64,000 nt of DNA from positions 1,798,001 to 1,862,000 of the forward strand of contig CAVSKL010000001.1 in assembly GCA_963728475.1 (NCBI GenBank), read 5' to 3'. The translations under genes were made by a program, and so were the position numbers. Below, one piece after another: positions 42,878-51,537 of the stretch (positions are counted from its first letter, which is position 1; each line of letters opens with the position of its first letter). Origin of the DNA: CAVSKL01 sp963728475 [NCBI: Candidatus Eiseniibacteriota bacterium]. GTDB lineage: Bacteria; Eisenbacteria; RBG-16-71-46; JABDJR01. Below the pieces are notes generated by a model that was not told the DNA's origin, did no database searches, and saw only the letters and a program-made list of their open reading frames with translations.

Positions 42878-44140
42878 GTGACAACCCAAGCCAAGAAGTC
42901 GACCACCACGAAGAAGACCACCACCAAGGGGACCCGGACCAAGGGCCCCCAGGCCAAGGCGGCCAGGGAGAAGCTGGCGCTGCTCGATTCGCTCCAGGGG
43001 ATGGGGCTCCTGTCCGATCCGGACGTCGAGAGGCTGCAGAAGAAGGCCGAGGCGATCGCCGAAGCCGGCGACGAGGCCCTCGCCCAGGCCGCCGCGTTCG
43101 ACCGCGGGCTGGGCCAGGGGCTGGCCGGTTTCGAGGCCGGAGCGGCCTCCGGGGCCGCGGCCGCGCTCCAGGCCCTGCTTCTCTGGCAGGGATCGGCGGC
43201 GGAGAATCCGCCCACCGGGGAGGGCCTGGCCGCCGCCCTCGCCTCGCTCCGCAAGGTGGTGCCCTACGACGGCGCCACCCTCTACCTGCGCGACTCCGAG
43301 CGGGGAACGGTCCGCCCCCTGGCCATGGTGGGGGCGGAGGTCGAACTCATCGGCCGCATCCGGTTCACCGAAGGGACCGGTTTCTCCTCGTGGGTGGCGG
43401 CGCGCAAGCGTCCGGTTCTCTACCCTTCCCTGCATCGGAACGAGGCTCCCGGCGAGGCGAACATCCGCTCCTTCATGTCGGTGCCGATGGTGGCCGGCGG
43501 CGAGTGCGTGGGGGTGGTCCACCTCGGACATCACGAGGAAGGCTTCTACGACCAGGCCGCGCTGCGCACCCTGGCCCTGGCCGCCTCCACCCTGGCCGCC
43601 CTGGTCCAGCGCCACGTCGCCCTGGCCCAGATCGCCGCCCGCGAGATCGCCGATTCCGCCACCGGGCTCGCCACCCCCGGCTACATCCGGTCCCGGCTGG
43701 AGGAGGAGGTGGTGCGATGCCGGGAGCTGGGCCATTCCATGTGCCTGGCCACCCTCCGCCTGGAGGGGCTCCCGGAGCACGTGGAGCGGTTCGGGCCCGA
43801 GTACCGCGAGCGTTGCCGGGCCGAACTGGCCGGGATCGTACGCTCCTGGCGCCAGCCCGCCGAGCTGGTCGGCCACGGGGAAGGGGATTCGCTCCTGGTC
43901 ATCCTCCCCGCGGTGCGGCGGGAGCGGGCCGAGGCCAGGATCGCCGAGCTCCGGAGCCGGGTGGAAAAGCACAACTTCCCCCGCCGGAAGAAGATGGCGC
44001 TGGCATCGGGGATCGCCACCTATCCGGCCGATGCGGACGAGGCTCAAGAACTCTTCGATTGCGCCGATAAGTCGCTTTACGAAGGGGGGCCCGACCGGGG
44101 CGTTCGTCCCGGCCCGATCCCGACGGTAGCCACTTCCTAG
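42878..44140 (+). CDS. GAF domain protein with degenerate GGDEF domain
   Basis: The 420-residue protein begins with a Lys/Thr-rich basic tail (QAKKSTTTKKTTTKGTRTKG), followed by helical segments, a GAF domain (about 110-255: VVPYDGATLYLRDSERGTV, GTGFSSWVAARKRPVLYPSL, SFMSVPMVAGGECVGVVHLG) and a GGDEF-like domain (about 260-400). The cyclase signature reads GHGEGDSLLVIL where an active diguanylate cyclase has GGDEF, so no catalysis is expected; it may bind a nucleotide or act as a partner module. Other GGDEF landmarks remain (TGLATPGYIRSRLEEEV, ASGIATYPADADEAQELFDCADKSLYEG). GTG 42878 has an AGGGAGGA site. It has its own sigma-54 promoter and sits 24 bases before the REC-GAF-kinase gene. Confidence 0.85.
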   Translation: MTTQAKKSTTTKKTTTKGTRTKGPQAKAAREKLALLDSLQGMGLLSDPDVERLQKKAEAIAEAGDEALAQAAAFDRGLGQGLAGFEAGAASGAAAALQALLLWQGSAAENPPTGEGLAAALASLRKVVPYDGATLYLRDSERGTVRPLAMVGAEVELIGRIRFTEGTGFSSWVAARKRPVLYPSLHRNEAPGEANIRSFMSVPMVAGGECVGVVHLGHHEEGFYDQAALRTLALAASTLAALVQRHVALAQIAAREIADSATGLATPGYIRSRLEEEVVRCRELGHSMCLATLRLEGLPEHVERFGPEYRERCRAELAGIVRSWRQPAELVGHGEGDSLLVILPAVRRERAEARIAELRSRVEKHNFPRRKKMALASGIATYPADADEAQELFDCADKSLYEGGPDRGVRPGPIPTVATS

Positions 44141-44164
44141 GAAGAGGGGGGAAAGCGGCACCCC

Positions 44165-45928
44165 ATGACCGAGCAATCCGAACAGAGCTTCCCCGACGGC
44201 TACCGCCCACGGCTCCTGGTGGTCGACGACGAGGAAAACGTGGTCCAGATCCTTCAGGACCTGTTTTCCGAGCGACCCTACGACGTGGACACGGTGGTCA
44301 CCGGGGAGGAGGCGCTGGAGCGCCTGCATGCCAATCGCTACGACCTGCTCCTCACCGACATCAACCTGCCGGGGGTGAACGGGCTCGAGGTGGTGGCCGC
44401 GGCCAAGGAAGCGGATCCCGAGATGGTGGTGGTGGTCATCACCGGCTACGCCTCCACCGGCACCGCCATCGACGCGCTCCGCCAGGGCGCCTACGACTAC
44501 ATCACCAAGCCCTTCGACCTGTGGGAGGTCGACCAGATCGTGGCCCGGGGGTTGAAGAGCCGCCTCCTGGTGCAGGAGAACCGCCGTCTCCTCCAGGACC
44601 TGCAGTTCGCCAACGGGGAACTCCGCCGGCACGAGGAGGCGCTCAAGGAAAAGGTGGCCACCGCCACCCGGCGAATCCGCACCCTCTACGAGATCGGCAA
44701 GGACCTCAACGCCAGCCTGGACGTCAACAAGACCCTGAACTTCATCGTGAGCCAGGCCGCCACCCTCACCGGGGCGCGGCTGGGCCTGCTCTTCCGGAGC
44801 CGCGAGAATACCGGCACCTTCGTGGCCGAGATGGGCTACGGCCCGGCCTGGGAGGGCGCCGACGCCGCCACCGTCCGCACCGGGCACGGGGTGAACGGCG
44901 AGGTGGTGCGAAGTCTGGAGCCGGCGCGGGTGGCCACCGAAGACCCGGCCAGCTTCGGCGAGGAATTCCTGGCCGGCCTGGGGGTGAAGACGCTGCTGGC
45001 CGTGCCGCTCATGCACAAGGGCCGCCTCATGGGCGTGCTCGACGTGATGGAGAAGGAAGGGGGGGAGTTCACCGACGAGGACCAGGATCTGCTGGAATCG
45101 TTCGCCTCCCAGGCCGCCCTCGCCCTGGCCAACGCCGAGCTCTACGAGACCGCGCGCGAACTCGACCGCATGAAGTCCGAGTTCGTGGCGGTGGTCTCCC
45201 ACGAGGTGCGCACCCCCCTCACCGCCATCCAGGGTTCGCTGGAGCTGGTGCTCGACGACCGCTACTTCGAGATGAACTCCAAGATGCGCGAGCTCCTCAG
45301 CATCTGCCAAACCAACGTGGAGCGGCTGCGGGTGCTCATCAACGACATCCTCGACTTCTCCAAGATCGAGGCGAACCGGCTGAGCCTCACCTTCCAGCCG
45401 ATCCGGCTCTCCGAGGTGGCGGCGGAGGTGCTGATCTCCATGGAGGCGATCGCCGAGCGAAAGTCGATCCGGCTCCGGCTCGACGCCGCCGACGACCTCC
45501 CCCTGATCCAGGCCGACCGCATGCGGGTGGGCCAGGTATTCACCAACCTGATCGGCAACGCGCTCAAGTTCACCCCCTCCGAGGGGCACGTGGACGTGAC
45601 CCTGGACCGGACGGCCGACGGCGGGGTGGCCTGCGTGGTCAGCGACACCGGCCCCGGGATCGCCCCCCAGGACCTCGGCAAGCTCTTCCAGAAGTTCCAG
45701 CAGCTCGACTCGTCCCTCACCCGCAAGCAGGGGGGCACCGGTCTCGGCCTAGTCATCTCCAAGGGGCTGGTCGAGGGGCACGGCGGGCGGATCTGGGTGG
45801 AGTCGAACCTCGGCATGGGAAGCCGGTTCTCCTTCACCCTCCCCGAGGTTCCTCCGGTCATGACCGAGGTTCCGGCCGGCGACCCCGGCGAGGACGCCGA
45901 TTCGGAGACCCCGGAGGCCGCCGCCTGA
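44165..45928 (+). CDS. REC-GAF-histidine kinase
   Basis: The 587-residue protein combines an N-terminal receiver (LLVVDDEEN, phospho-acceptor Asp65 in LLLTDINLPGVNG, KPFDLWE), a coiled coil (about 140-180), a GAF domain (about 185-330: LYEIGKDLNASLDVNKTLNF, LLAVPLMHKGRLMGVLDV) and a histidine kinase with H box AVVSHEVRTPLTAI, N box TNLIGNALKFTP, G1 DTGPGIAP and G2 GTGLGLVISKGLVEGHGG. A receiver in front of a kinase lets one phosphorelay control another. It has no membrane segment. It follows the GAF/GGDEF gene by 24 bases and has a GAAGAGGGGGG site. Confidence 0.93.
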   Translation: MTEQSEQSFPDGYRPRLLVVDDEENVVQILQDLFSERPYDVDTVVTGEEALERLHANRYDLLLTDINLPGVNGLEVVAAAKEADPEMVVVVITGYASTGTAIDALRQGAYDYITKPFDLWEVDQIVARGLKSRLLVQENRRLLQDLQFANGELRRHEEALKEKVATATRRIRTLYEIGKDLNASLDVNKTLNFIVSQAATLTGARLGLLFRSRENTGTFVAEMGYGPAWEGADAATVRTGHGVNGEVVRSLEPARVATEDPASFGEEFLAGLGVKTLLAVPLMHKGRLMGVLDVMEKEGGEFTDEDQDLLESFASQAALALANAELYETARELDRMKSEFVAVVSHEVRTPLTAIQGSLELVLDDRYFEMNSKMRELLSICQTNVERLRVLINDILDFSKIEANRLSLTFQPIRLSEVAAEVLISMEAIAERKSIRLRLDAADDLPLIQADRMRVGQVFTNLIGNALKFTPSEGHVDVTLDRTADGGVACVVSDTGPGIAPQDLGKLFQKFQQLDSSLTRKQGGTGLGLVISKGLVEGHGGRIWVESNLGMGSRFSFTLPEVPPVMTEVPAGDPGEDADSETPEAAA

Positions 45929-45956
45929 GCCTCTCCTAGCCCTCCGCGGCATGGAA

Positions 45957-45977
45957 AAGGCCCCCCCGGGGGGCCTT
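45957..45977. terminator. Bidirectional terminator between the REC-GAF-kinase and tricorn genes
   Basis: AAGGCCCC (45957-45964) and GGGGCCTT (45970-45977) form a strong stem with a short C/G loop, preceded by AAAA and followed by CTCCGTTTCC. It lies between two convergent genes, so it can serve both. Confidence 0.65.
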
Positions 45978-46014
45978 CTCCGTTTCCGTAGGTGCAGGCG
46001 GGGGGGCCGGCGGG

Positions 46015-49000
46015 CTACTTGGCGTCGCCCTCCTTGTAGGCGGGCCGCCCCGGCTCCTGGGGCTGGGCCGCGATCGCCGCCTTGACCAGTTCGATGGCCT
46101 TCTCGAGCTGGGGATCGCGGCCGGCGTTCATCGCCTCGGGCAGGTTGATCACCTCGGCGTCGGGGTCCACCCCGTGGTTCTCCACCTGCCACCCCTTGCC
46201 GGGGATCCAGAAGCCGAAGTCGGGCATGGTCACGTTCCCGCCGTCCATGAGACGGATGCCCCGGCTGATCCCGACCAGGCCGCCCCAGGTGCGGGTGCCC
46301 ACGATCGGCCCCAGGTTGGCCTCGCGGAAGAAGTAGGGGATGGCGTCCCCTCCCGAGCCCGCCCAGCTGTTGGTCACGCAGACCTTGGGCCCCAGGATCG
46401 CCGCCCCCGGGGTGCGGAAGTCGCGCCCCTCGCGCCGGGACCAGAACCCGAGGAAGGGCCGGCTCAGCCGGTCCACCATGTAGTCCGGGATGAACCCGCC
46501 GCTGTTGAAGCGGCCGTCCAGGATCACCCCCTTCTTGTCGGTCTGATTGTAGAAGTCACGGCTGAACCGCTTCACTCCGCCGATGCCGGTGTCGGGCATG
46601 TGGATGTAGGCGACCTGGCCGTCGGTGGCGTCGTAGACCCGCTGCCGGTTGGCCTCCACCCACGCCTCGTAGCGGAGCGGCGTCTCGTCGCGGACCGGGT
46701 CGACGGTGTAGGTGCGGGCGCCGTCCTCGCGGGGGGAGGAGTTCACCTCGAGCTTCACGTCCCTCCCCGCCTTGTTCTGGAACCAGGCGTAGACGCTGCG
46801 GTCGGTGGTGACCGGCTCGCCGTCCACCGAGATCAAATAGTCGCCCTCCCGGATCCCGACCCCGGGCTGGGCGAGGGGAGCGGCCACGTTACCGTCCCAG
46901 TCGCTCAGCCGGAAGATCCTCGAGAACCGGTAGCGGCCGCCGTCGGCCTCGAAGTCCGCCCCCAGCATCCCCACGTTCACGTGGGGAACGTCGGGGGTGT
47001 CGCCGCCGTAGACGTAGGTGTGGCTGGTGGAGAGTTCCCCGATGAGTTCGCCGATCACGTAGTTGAGATCGGGACGGTAGAGCACGTGGTCGACCAGGGG
47101 CTCGTAGCGCTTGCGCATCGCCTCCCAGTCCACCCCGTGCATGCCGGGGTCGTAGTAGAAGTCCCGTTCCAGGCGCCAGGCGTCCACGAACATCTCATGC
47201 CACTCCGCCCGGGGGTCGACCACCGTCTCCAGGCCGCCGGTGTCCAGGGTCCCGTCGCCCGGCTTCTGGTTCTCGGCCGCGTCCACGATTCCCCAGGACC
47301 GTCCCGAGCGATAGAGCACCTTGGAGCCGTCCGGAGTGAGCTGGTAGCCGCCGCTCAGCCCCGGGAGCACCGTCTTGACCTTGCGGGACTCGGTGTCGAA
47401 GTAGCGGAGTTCGTTGTCGCCGCGAGGCGGGCCCTCGTCGTCTTCATCGCTCATCCCCTCGCCGGCGGCCAGGTAGAAGATCTTTCCCTTGGCTGCGCTG
47501 AGCAGGGAGTAGTTGCCCGCGGGGACCGGGACCTCGGAGACGCGGTCCATGAGCTCCTCGGGGTCCACCTTGACCGCGACCGCCTTCTCGTCCTTGTCCT
47601 TGTCCTTGTCCTCGCCCCCCTTCTTGCCTTTCCCCTTCGCCTTGTCCTGGTCCTTGTCGGCGTCGTCGCCGGACTTGGAGGACTCCTCGTCGCTCAGGGG
47701 CGGGAACGGGCGCGGGGCGTCCCCGGCCAGGGTCACCGCGTAGAGCCCGGTGGCGTCGCGCAGCACGTACTCGAAGGCGAAGTTGCCGAAACTGGGGTTG
47801 AAGTGGCGGTTGGAGAGGAAGTAGAGGTATTTCCCGCCGGGATCGAAGGTGGGGGAGTTGTCGTCGGTGAGCTCCCCGGTCACCCGGAGGTTCTTCCCGC
47901 CGTCGAGCGAGTAGAGCCAGATCGAGTTGTAGTTGTTGGGATCGGACATGACGTAGGTGAGCCACTTGCTGTCCGGGCTCCAGGCGTAGTCGGTGATGTC
48001 GGTGACGTTGCTCCGGTCCACCTGGGTCACCTTTCCGCTCTCCACGTCCACCCAGTTGAGGGACCAGGTCTTGTCCGGGAACGCGATCTTGCGGCTGTCC
48101 GGCGACCACTGCTGGCTGAACATGAAGCTCTTGCGGCCGTGGGTGATCTGCCGGGGCTCGCCGGTGCCGTCCTGGGCCCGGACGTAGAGTTCGTACTCCC
48201 CGGTGGCGTCGGAGAAGTAGGAGACCCACTTCCCGTCCGGGGACCAGGCGGGGTAGCGCTCGTACTCGCCGGGAGTGGAGGTGAGCCGGCGGACGTCGCC
48301 GTGCTTGGCGGGCACGGTGAACAGCTCGCCGCGGGCCTCGAAGGCGACCCGCTTGGCGGAGGGGGAGATCGAGGCCCCACCGATCAGGTCCGCCACCTTG
48401 GTGAGTTCGGGCCGCGCGAGCACGGCGTCGGTCTCGACCTGGACCTCGATCTTCTTCGGCTTGCCGCCGGGGAGGTCCATGACGTAGAGCCAGCCGCCGT
48501 TCTCGAACACGATGGAGTCGCCGCCGAGGCTCGGCCAGCGGACGTCGTACTCCTTGAAGTCGGTGACCTGGGTGAACTGCTTGGATCCGACGTCGTAGGC
48601 CCAGAGGTTCAACTTCCAGTCCGCACGGTCGGAGAGGAAGTAGATCGTATTCCCGTGCCACATGGGGAAGCGGTCGGTGCCCTTCCAGTCGGTGACCCGG
48701 GTGCTCTTGTTCGCCTTGAAGTCGTAGATCCAGATGTCCTCGGCCGTTCCCCCCTGGTAACGCTTCCAGGTCCGGAACTCCCGGTTCAGCCAGTTGAAGG
48801 CGACGAGGTCCGTTCCCCGGGGGGAAAACGAGAGGCGTTCGCAGATCGGCAGATCCACCGGCTCCGGCCAGCCCCCGTCCACCGGGACGTGGAAGATCCG
48901 GTCGTAGCGGTGATTGGGACTCGAGCGCTGGGACCGGAAGTAGACCTCCTTCGAATCCGGGGACCAGGTGATCACCTGGTCGCTTCCGGGATGATAGGTC

Positions 49001-49314
49001 AGGCGGCGGGGTTCGCCCCCTTGGGCCGGAATGACGTAGACGTCGGCATTCCCGTCGTACTGGCCGGTGAAGGCGATCCAATTCCCGTCGGGGGAGATCC
49101 GGGCCAACTCCTCCATGCCGTCGTGGGTGGTGAGCCGCCGGGCGGTGCCGCCGTCCCTGGCCACCGTCCACAGATCTCCGGCGTAGGTGAAGACCACCTG
49201 GTCGCCGTGGATGTCGGGCATGCGTAGAAGGCGGCCTTCCTCGGCCGACGCGGAAACGGATCCGGCGAGGGCGGCCATCAGGACCGCCGAGGCAGCAAGG
49301 TACCGGGCTTTCAT
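46015..49314 (-). CDS. Secreted tricorn-like S41 protease
   Basis: The 1099-residue protein has a signal peptide (YLAASAVLMAALAGSVSASA), then beta-propeller repeats in the WD40/PD40 style (ITWSPDSKEVYFRS, PAWSPDGKWVSYFSDATGEYELY, YAWSPDSKWLTYVMSD), a PDZ-type domain (VGIREGDYLISVDGEPV) and the tricorn-type peptidase with SHTYVYGGD (catalytic His), KGVILDGRFNSGG and NSWAGSGGDAIPYFF (nucleophile Ser about 987), and a late Glu in WQVENHG. Tricorn degrades oligopeptides; in Gram-negatives these versions act in the periplasm. A highly charged low-complexity segment (KDQDKAKGKGKKGGEDKDKD) lies between propeller blocks. ATG 49314 starts the signal peptide directly. Confidence 0.93.
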   Translation of the reverse strand: MKARYLAASAVLMAALAGSVSASAEEGRLLRMPDIHGDQVVFTYAGDLWTVARDGGTARRLTTHDGMEELARISPDGNWIAFTGQYDGNADVYVIPAQGGEPRRLTYHPGSDQVITWSPDSKEVYFRSQRSSPNHRYDRIFHVPVDGGWPEPVDLPICERLSFSPRGTDLVAFNWLNREFRTWKRYQGGTAEDIWIYDFKANKSTRVTDWKGTDRFPMWHGNTIYFLSDRADWKLNLWAYDVGSKQFTQVTDFKEYDVRWPSLGGDSIVFENGGWLYVMDLPGGKPKKIEVQVETDAVLARPELTKVADLIGGASISPSAKRVAFEARGELFTVPAKHGDVRRLTSTPGEYERYPAWSPDGKWVSYFSDATGEYELYVRAQDGTGEPRQITHGRKSFMFSQQWSPDSRKIAFPDKTWSLNWVDVESGKVTQVDRSNVTDITDYAWSPDSKWLTYVMSDPNNYNSIWLYSLDGGKNLRVTGELTDDNSPTFDPGGKYLYFLSNRHFNPSFGNFAFEYVLRDATGLYAVTLAGDAPRPFPPLSDEESSKSGDDADKDQDKAKGKGKKGGEDKDKDKDEKAVAVKVDPEELMDRVSEVPVPAGNYSLLSAAKGKIFYLAAGEGMSDEDDEGPPRGDNELRYFDTESRKVKTVLPGLSGGYQLTPDGSKVLYRSGRSWGIVDAAENQKPGDGTLDTGGLETVVDPRAEWHEMFVDAWRLERDFYYDPGMHGVDWEAMRKRYEPLVDHVLYRPDLNYVIGELIGELSTSHTYVYGGDTPDVPHVNVGMLGADFEADGGRYRFSRIFRLSDWDGNVAAPLAQPGVGIREGDYLISVDGEPVTTDRSVYAWFQNKAGRDVKLEVNSSPREDGARTYTVDPVRDETPLRYEAWVEANRQRVYDATDGQVAYIHMPDTGIGGVKRFSRDFYNQTDKKGVILDGRFNSGGFIPDYMVDRLSRPFLGFWSRREGRDFRTPGAAILGPKVCVTNSWAGSGGDAIPYFFREANLGPIVGTRTWGGLVGISRGIRLMDGGNVTMPDFGFWIPGKGWQVENHGVDPDAEVINLPEAMNAGRDPQLEKAIELVKAAIAAQPQEPGRPAYKEGDAK

Positions 49315-49412
49315 GGAAGTTCCCTCATCAGTAGGGTCGCGGCAGGACCGGGGGGGGGAGGAGCCCGTACCCTACTACGGTCCCGGGAAACGCGCCAGAT
49401 GGGGGCGGGGGG

Positions 49413-50876
49413 TCAGCGGAGAAGCACGAGGCGGGCGGTCACCGCGCCGGTCAGCCCCGCCGCTCGTACGAAATACACCCCGGCGGGGCGGAGGCGACCG
49501 GACTCGTCCCGGCCGTCCCAGGCGAAGGTCCTGAGCCCGGGGGCGACCTCGCCGCGAAACAGGCGCCGCACCATCCCGCCGGTCACGTCGAACACCGAGA
49601 CCTCGATCCGGTCCCCGGCGGGGGAGGTCCACTCCAGCCGGGCGGGGGCCCGGACCGGATTGGCCGGGACCCGCAGCACCGGGCGCACCACCGCCGCCGG
49701 CCCCCCCGGATCGGCCACCCCGGTGGGATCGCCGTCCACGTGCGTGTACCGCAGGACGCCCTTGGTCTCGTCGTAGTAGACCGCGTTGGGAAGGTCCCGG
49801 TTCTCCATGCGGATGCTGGAGAAGCGGCCCACGTCTCCCCCGGTGGCCACGGTGTTGAAGATCCAGGTGCCCCGGTACCGGGCGGCGTAGAGGAGATCGC
49901 CGTTAGTCTTGTCGTAATAGAGCACGTGCGGCCGCCCGTGTCCGTCCACCGCGACCGAGGTTCCCGCGCCGACGTCTCCGGCCGAGTCGACGGTGAGCAC
50001 CAACCAGGACACGTCGTTGGTGCTGGAGGCGACCTTGAGGTCTCCGTGGGTCACGTCGTAGTAGGCGATGAAGGTCTCCTCGTCTCCGGCGGCCAGGGAC
50101 ACGTACCGGCCCACGTCGCCCACGCTGTCCACCCGGGTGATGGTCCAGCCCCCGCCGTTCCACTTGGCGAACTTGAGGTCGCGGTGAGTAAGGTCGTAGT
50201 AGGCGATCCGGAGACCGTCGTGGGTGGAGATCGCCGCGTACGGACCCACGGTGCCGGCGGTATCGACCAGGGCCAGGCTCCAGGAACCCCCGGAGGGCTT
50301 GGTGGCCAGCTTGAGGCCTCCGGCGCTGGCGTCGAAGTAGGCGATGTAGACGGTACCGGCCTCGTTGACCGCGATCGAGGTGAACTGCCCCTCGTTTCCG
50401 GAGACGTCCACCCGCTCGGTCCGCCAGGCGTTGAAGGCGGGGTCGAACCAGGCATGTTTCAGGTTCTGATCGAGCCCCCCCTCGAAGTAGGCGATGTGGG
50501 GCTGGCCGCCGGGATCGAGCGCGATGGAGGCATAGGCTCCGGTGTTGGGGTTCGGGTCCGCGGTCCTCACCGTCCACGGGCCCGCGCCCAGGGGGGATGG
50601 ATTGTAGGCGTAGCGGAGGTAGTTTCCCCCCTCGCTGAACGCGTCGTAGTGGAAACCGCATGCATGGAGAGAGCCGTCGCTCCCCACCGCCAGGGAGCAG
50701 AACTGCCCGACGTCGCCGGAGCTGTCCACTCCCGCGTGCCGCCAGATCCAGGCGGAGGCGGAATGGGGGAGGGCGGCCAGGAGAAATGCGGCGGTGAGCA
50801 GGCCGCCTCCGAGACAACGTCTTCCCCGCCGGGTATCCCGGCCGGTCCGCGCGACACGAAAGTTGTGTGATGGCAC
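49413..50876 (-). CDS. Secreted repeat protein (propeller-like) with FlgD-like C-terminal domain
   Basis: The 487-residue protein has a signal peptide (LLTAAFLLAALPHSASA). About seven repeats of 45-55 residues follow with the pattern DVGxxxSxAVDxxGxPHxxYYDxxxxDLKxA (for example TAGTVGPYAAISTHDGLRIAYYDLTHRDLKFA, VDSAGDVGAGTSVAVDGHGR), best read as a beta-propeller. The C-terminus is a FlgD-Ig/type IX-like domain (VSVFDVTGGMVRRLFRGEVAPG, FAWDGRDESGRLRPAGVYFVRA). GTG 50876 is chosen because AAGGGG lies 10-14 bases upstream and the basic signal start follows; the frame is open 20 codons further. Ligand and function are unknown. Confidence 0.75.
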   Translation of the reverse strand: MPSHNFRVARTGRDTRRGRRCLGGGLLTAAFLLAALPHSASAWIWRHAGVDSSGDVGQFCSLAVGSDGSLHACGFHYDAFSEGGNYLRYAYNPSPLGAGPWTVRTADPNPNTGAYASIALDPGGQPHIAYFEGGLDQNLKHAWFDPAFNAWRTERVDVSGNEGQFTSIAVNEAGTVYIAYFDASAGGLKLATKPSGGSWSLALVDTAGTVGPYAAISTHDGLRIAYYDLTHRDLKFAKWNGGGWTITRVDSVGDVGRYVSLAAGDEETFIAYYDVTHGDLKVASSTNDVSWLVLTVDSAGDVGAGTSVAVDGHGRPHVLYYDKTNGDLLYAARYRGTWIFNTVATGGDVGRFSSIRMENRDLPNAVYYDETKGVLRYTHVDGDPTGVADPGGPAAVVRPVLRVPANPVRAPARLEWTSPAGDRIEVSVFDVTGGMVRRLFRGEVAPGLRTFAWDGRDESGRLRPAGVYFVRAAGLTGAVTARLVLLR

Positions 50877-51537
50877 CGGATGCAGCCCCTTGTTGCCGTG
50901 GACGCCCCGGCGATGCGGGACGCGCCCCCCGATCATGACGCCGGGTTGTCCCGGGATTCAAACAAAAGCGATTCGTACCTGGGAGGGAGGGGCTCAGGCC
51001 CCGCCCCCGGGACCGGGTTCGTGTTTCCGGGCGCGCAAGCGCCGGGTGCGTCGGCGGATCTTCGGCCGGAATCCCATCGTCCGGAAAGAAATCCGACTGC
51101 CGGCCGTGAAACTCGATCGATCTGTCCGATCTGTTGACGAGTATCCAATCCGGTTGACGATGTTGCCCCGTTCGGCGGATAGGACCTTGCAGGACCTCTT
51201 CCGACTAAAGAATAACGGAAAACTAATCATAAGACAGCTTGAATATCGCCGTCGTTGTTTGATAGAACTTTACTGCAGCCTGCGCTGTATCGGACGAGGT
51301 TCGGCGACGCACGCGGGGGGTTCGGGACGGAGCGCCGCGGTCATCGGTGTCGTCCCGGAAGCGGGGACGGCTTGGGCATCCCCGCATGCAATCGGTTCCT
51401 TCCCTTCACGCCTTCGCACCTTCCCGCCCGGCGGCCCGGGGTCCACGTGCCTGCTCCCGGCGCCGCGCTTCGTGACACGTCTTCCGATCGACGGGGGTGC
51501 GCCTCATTCCGCGCCCCGGAAAATGGAGGTCCTCGCC
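50877..51537. other. Divergent intergenic region with an AT-rich island upstream of surface protein A
   Basis: The 661-base region lies between the leftward propeller gene and the rightward surface-protein gene. Bases 51100-51290 are much more AT-rich than the surroundings and contain TTGACG at 51154, part of a decamer (TTGACGATGT) also found in front of the second copy. No -10 box at a convincing distance was found. The reading frame of the surface protein is open through this region, but it does not look coding. Confidence 0.5.

Noticed and set aside
51172-51191. Sigma-54-like GG-N10-GC pattern (TCGGATAGGACCTTGCA) upstream of surface protein A
   Set aside because: The -12 part is perfect but the -24 part matches in only about half of its bases; too weak to call.
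50794-51537. In-frame open extension of surface protein A back to 50794
   Set aside because: It runs through an AT-rich intergenic island and overlaps the start of the opposite gene; a clear signal peptide and GGAGG site fix the start at 51538.
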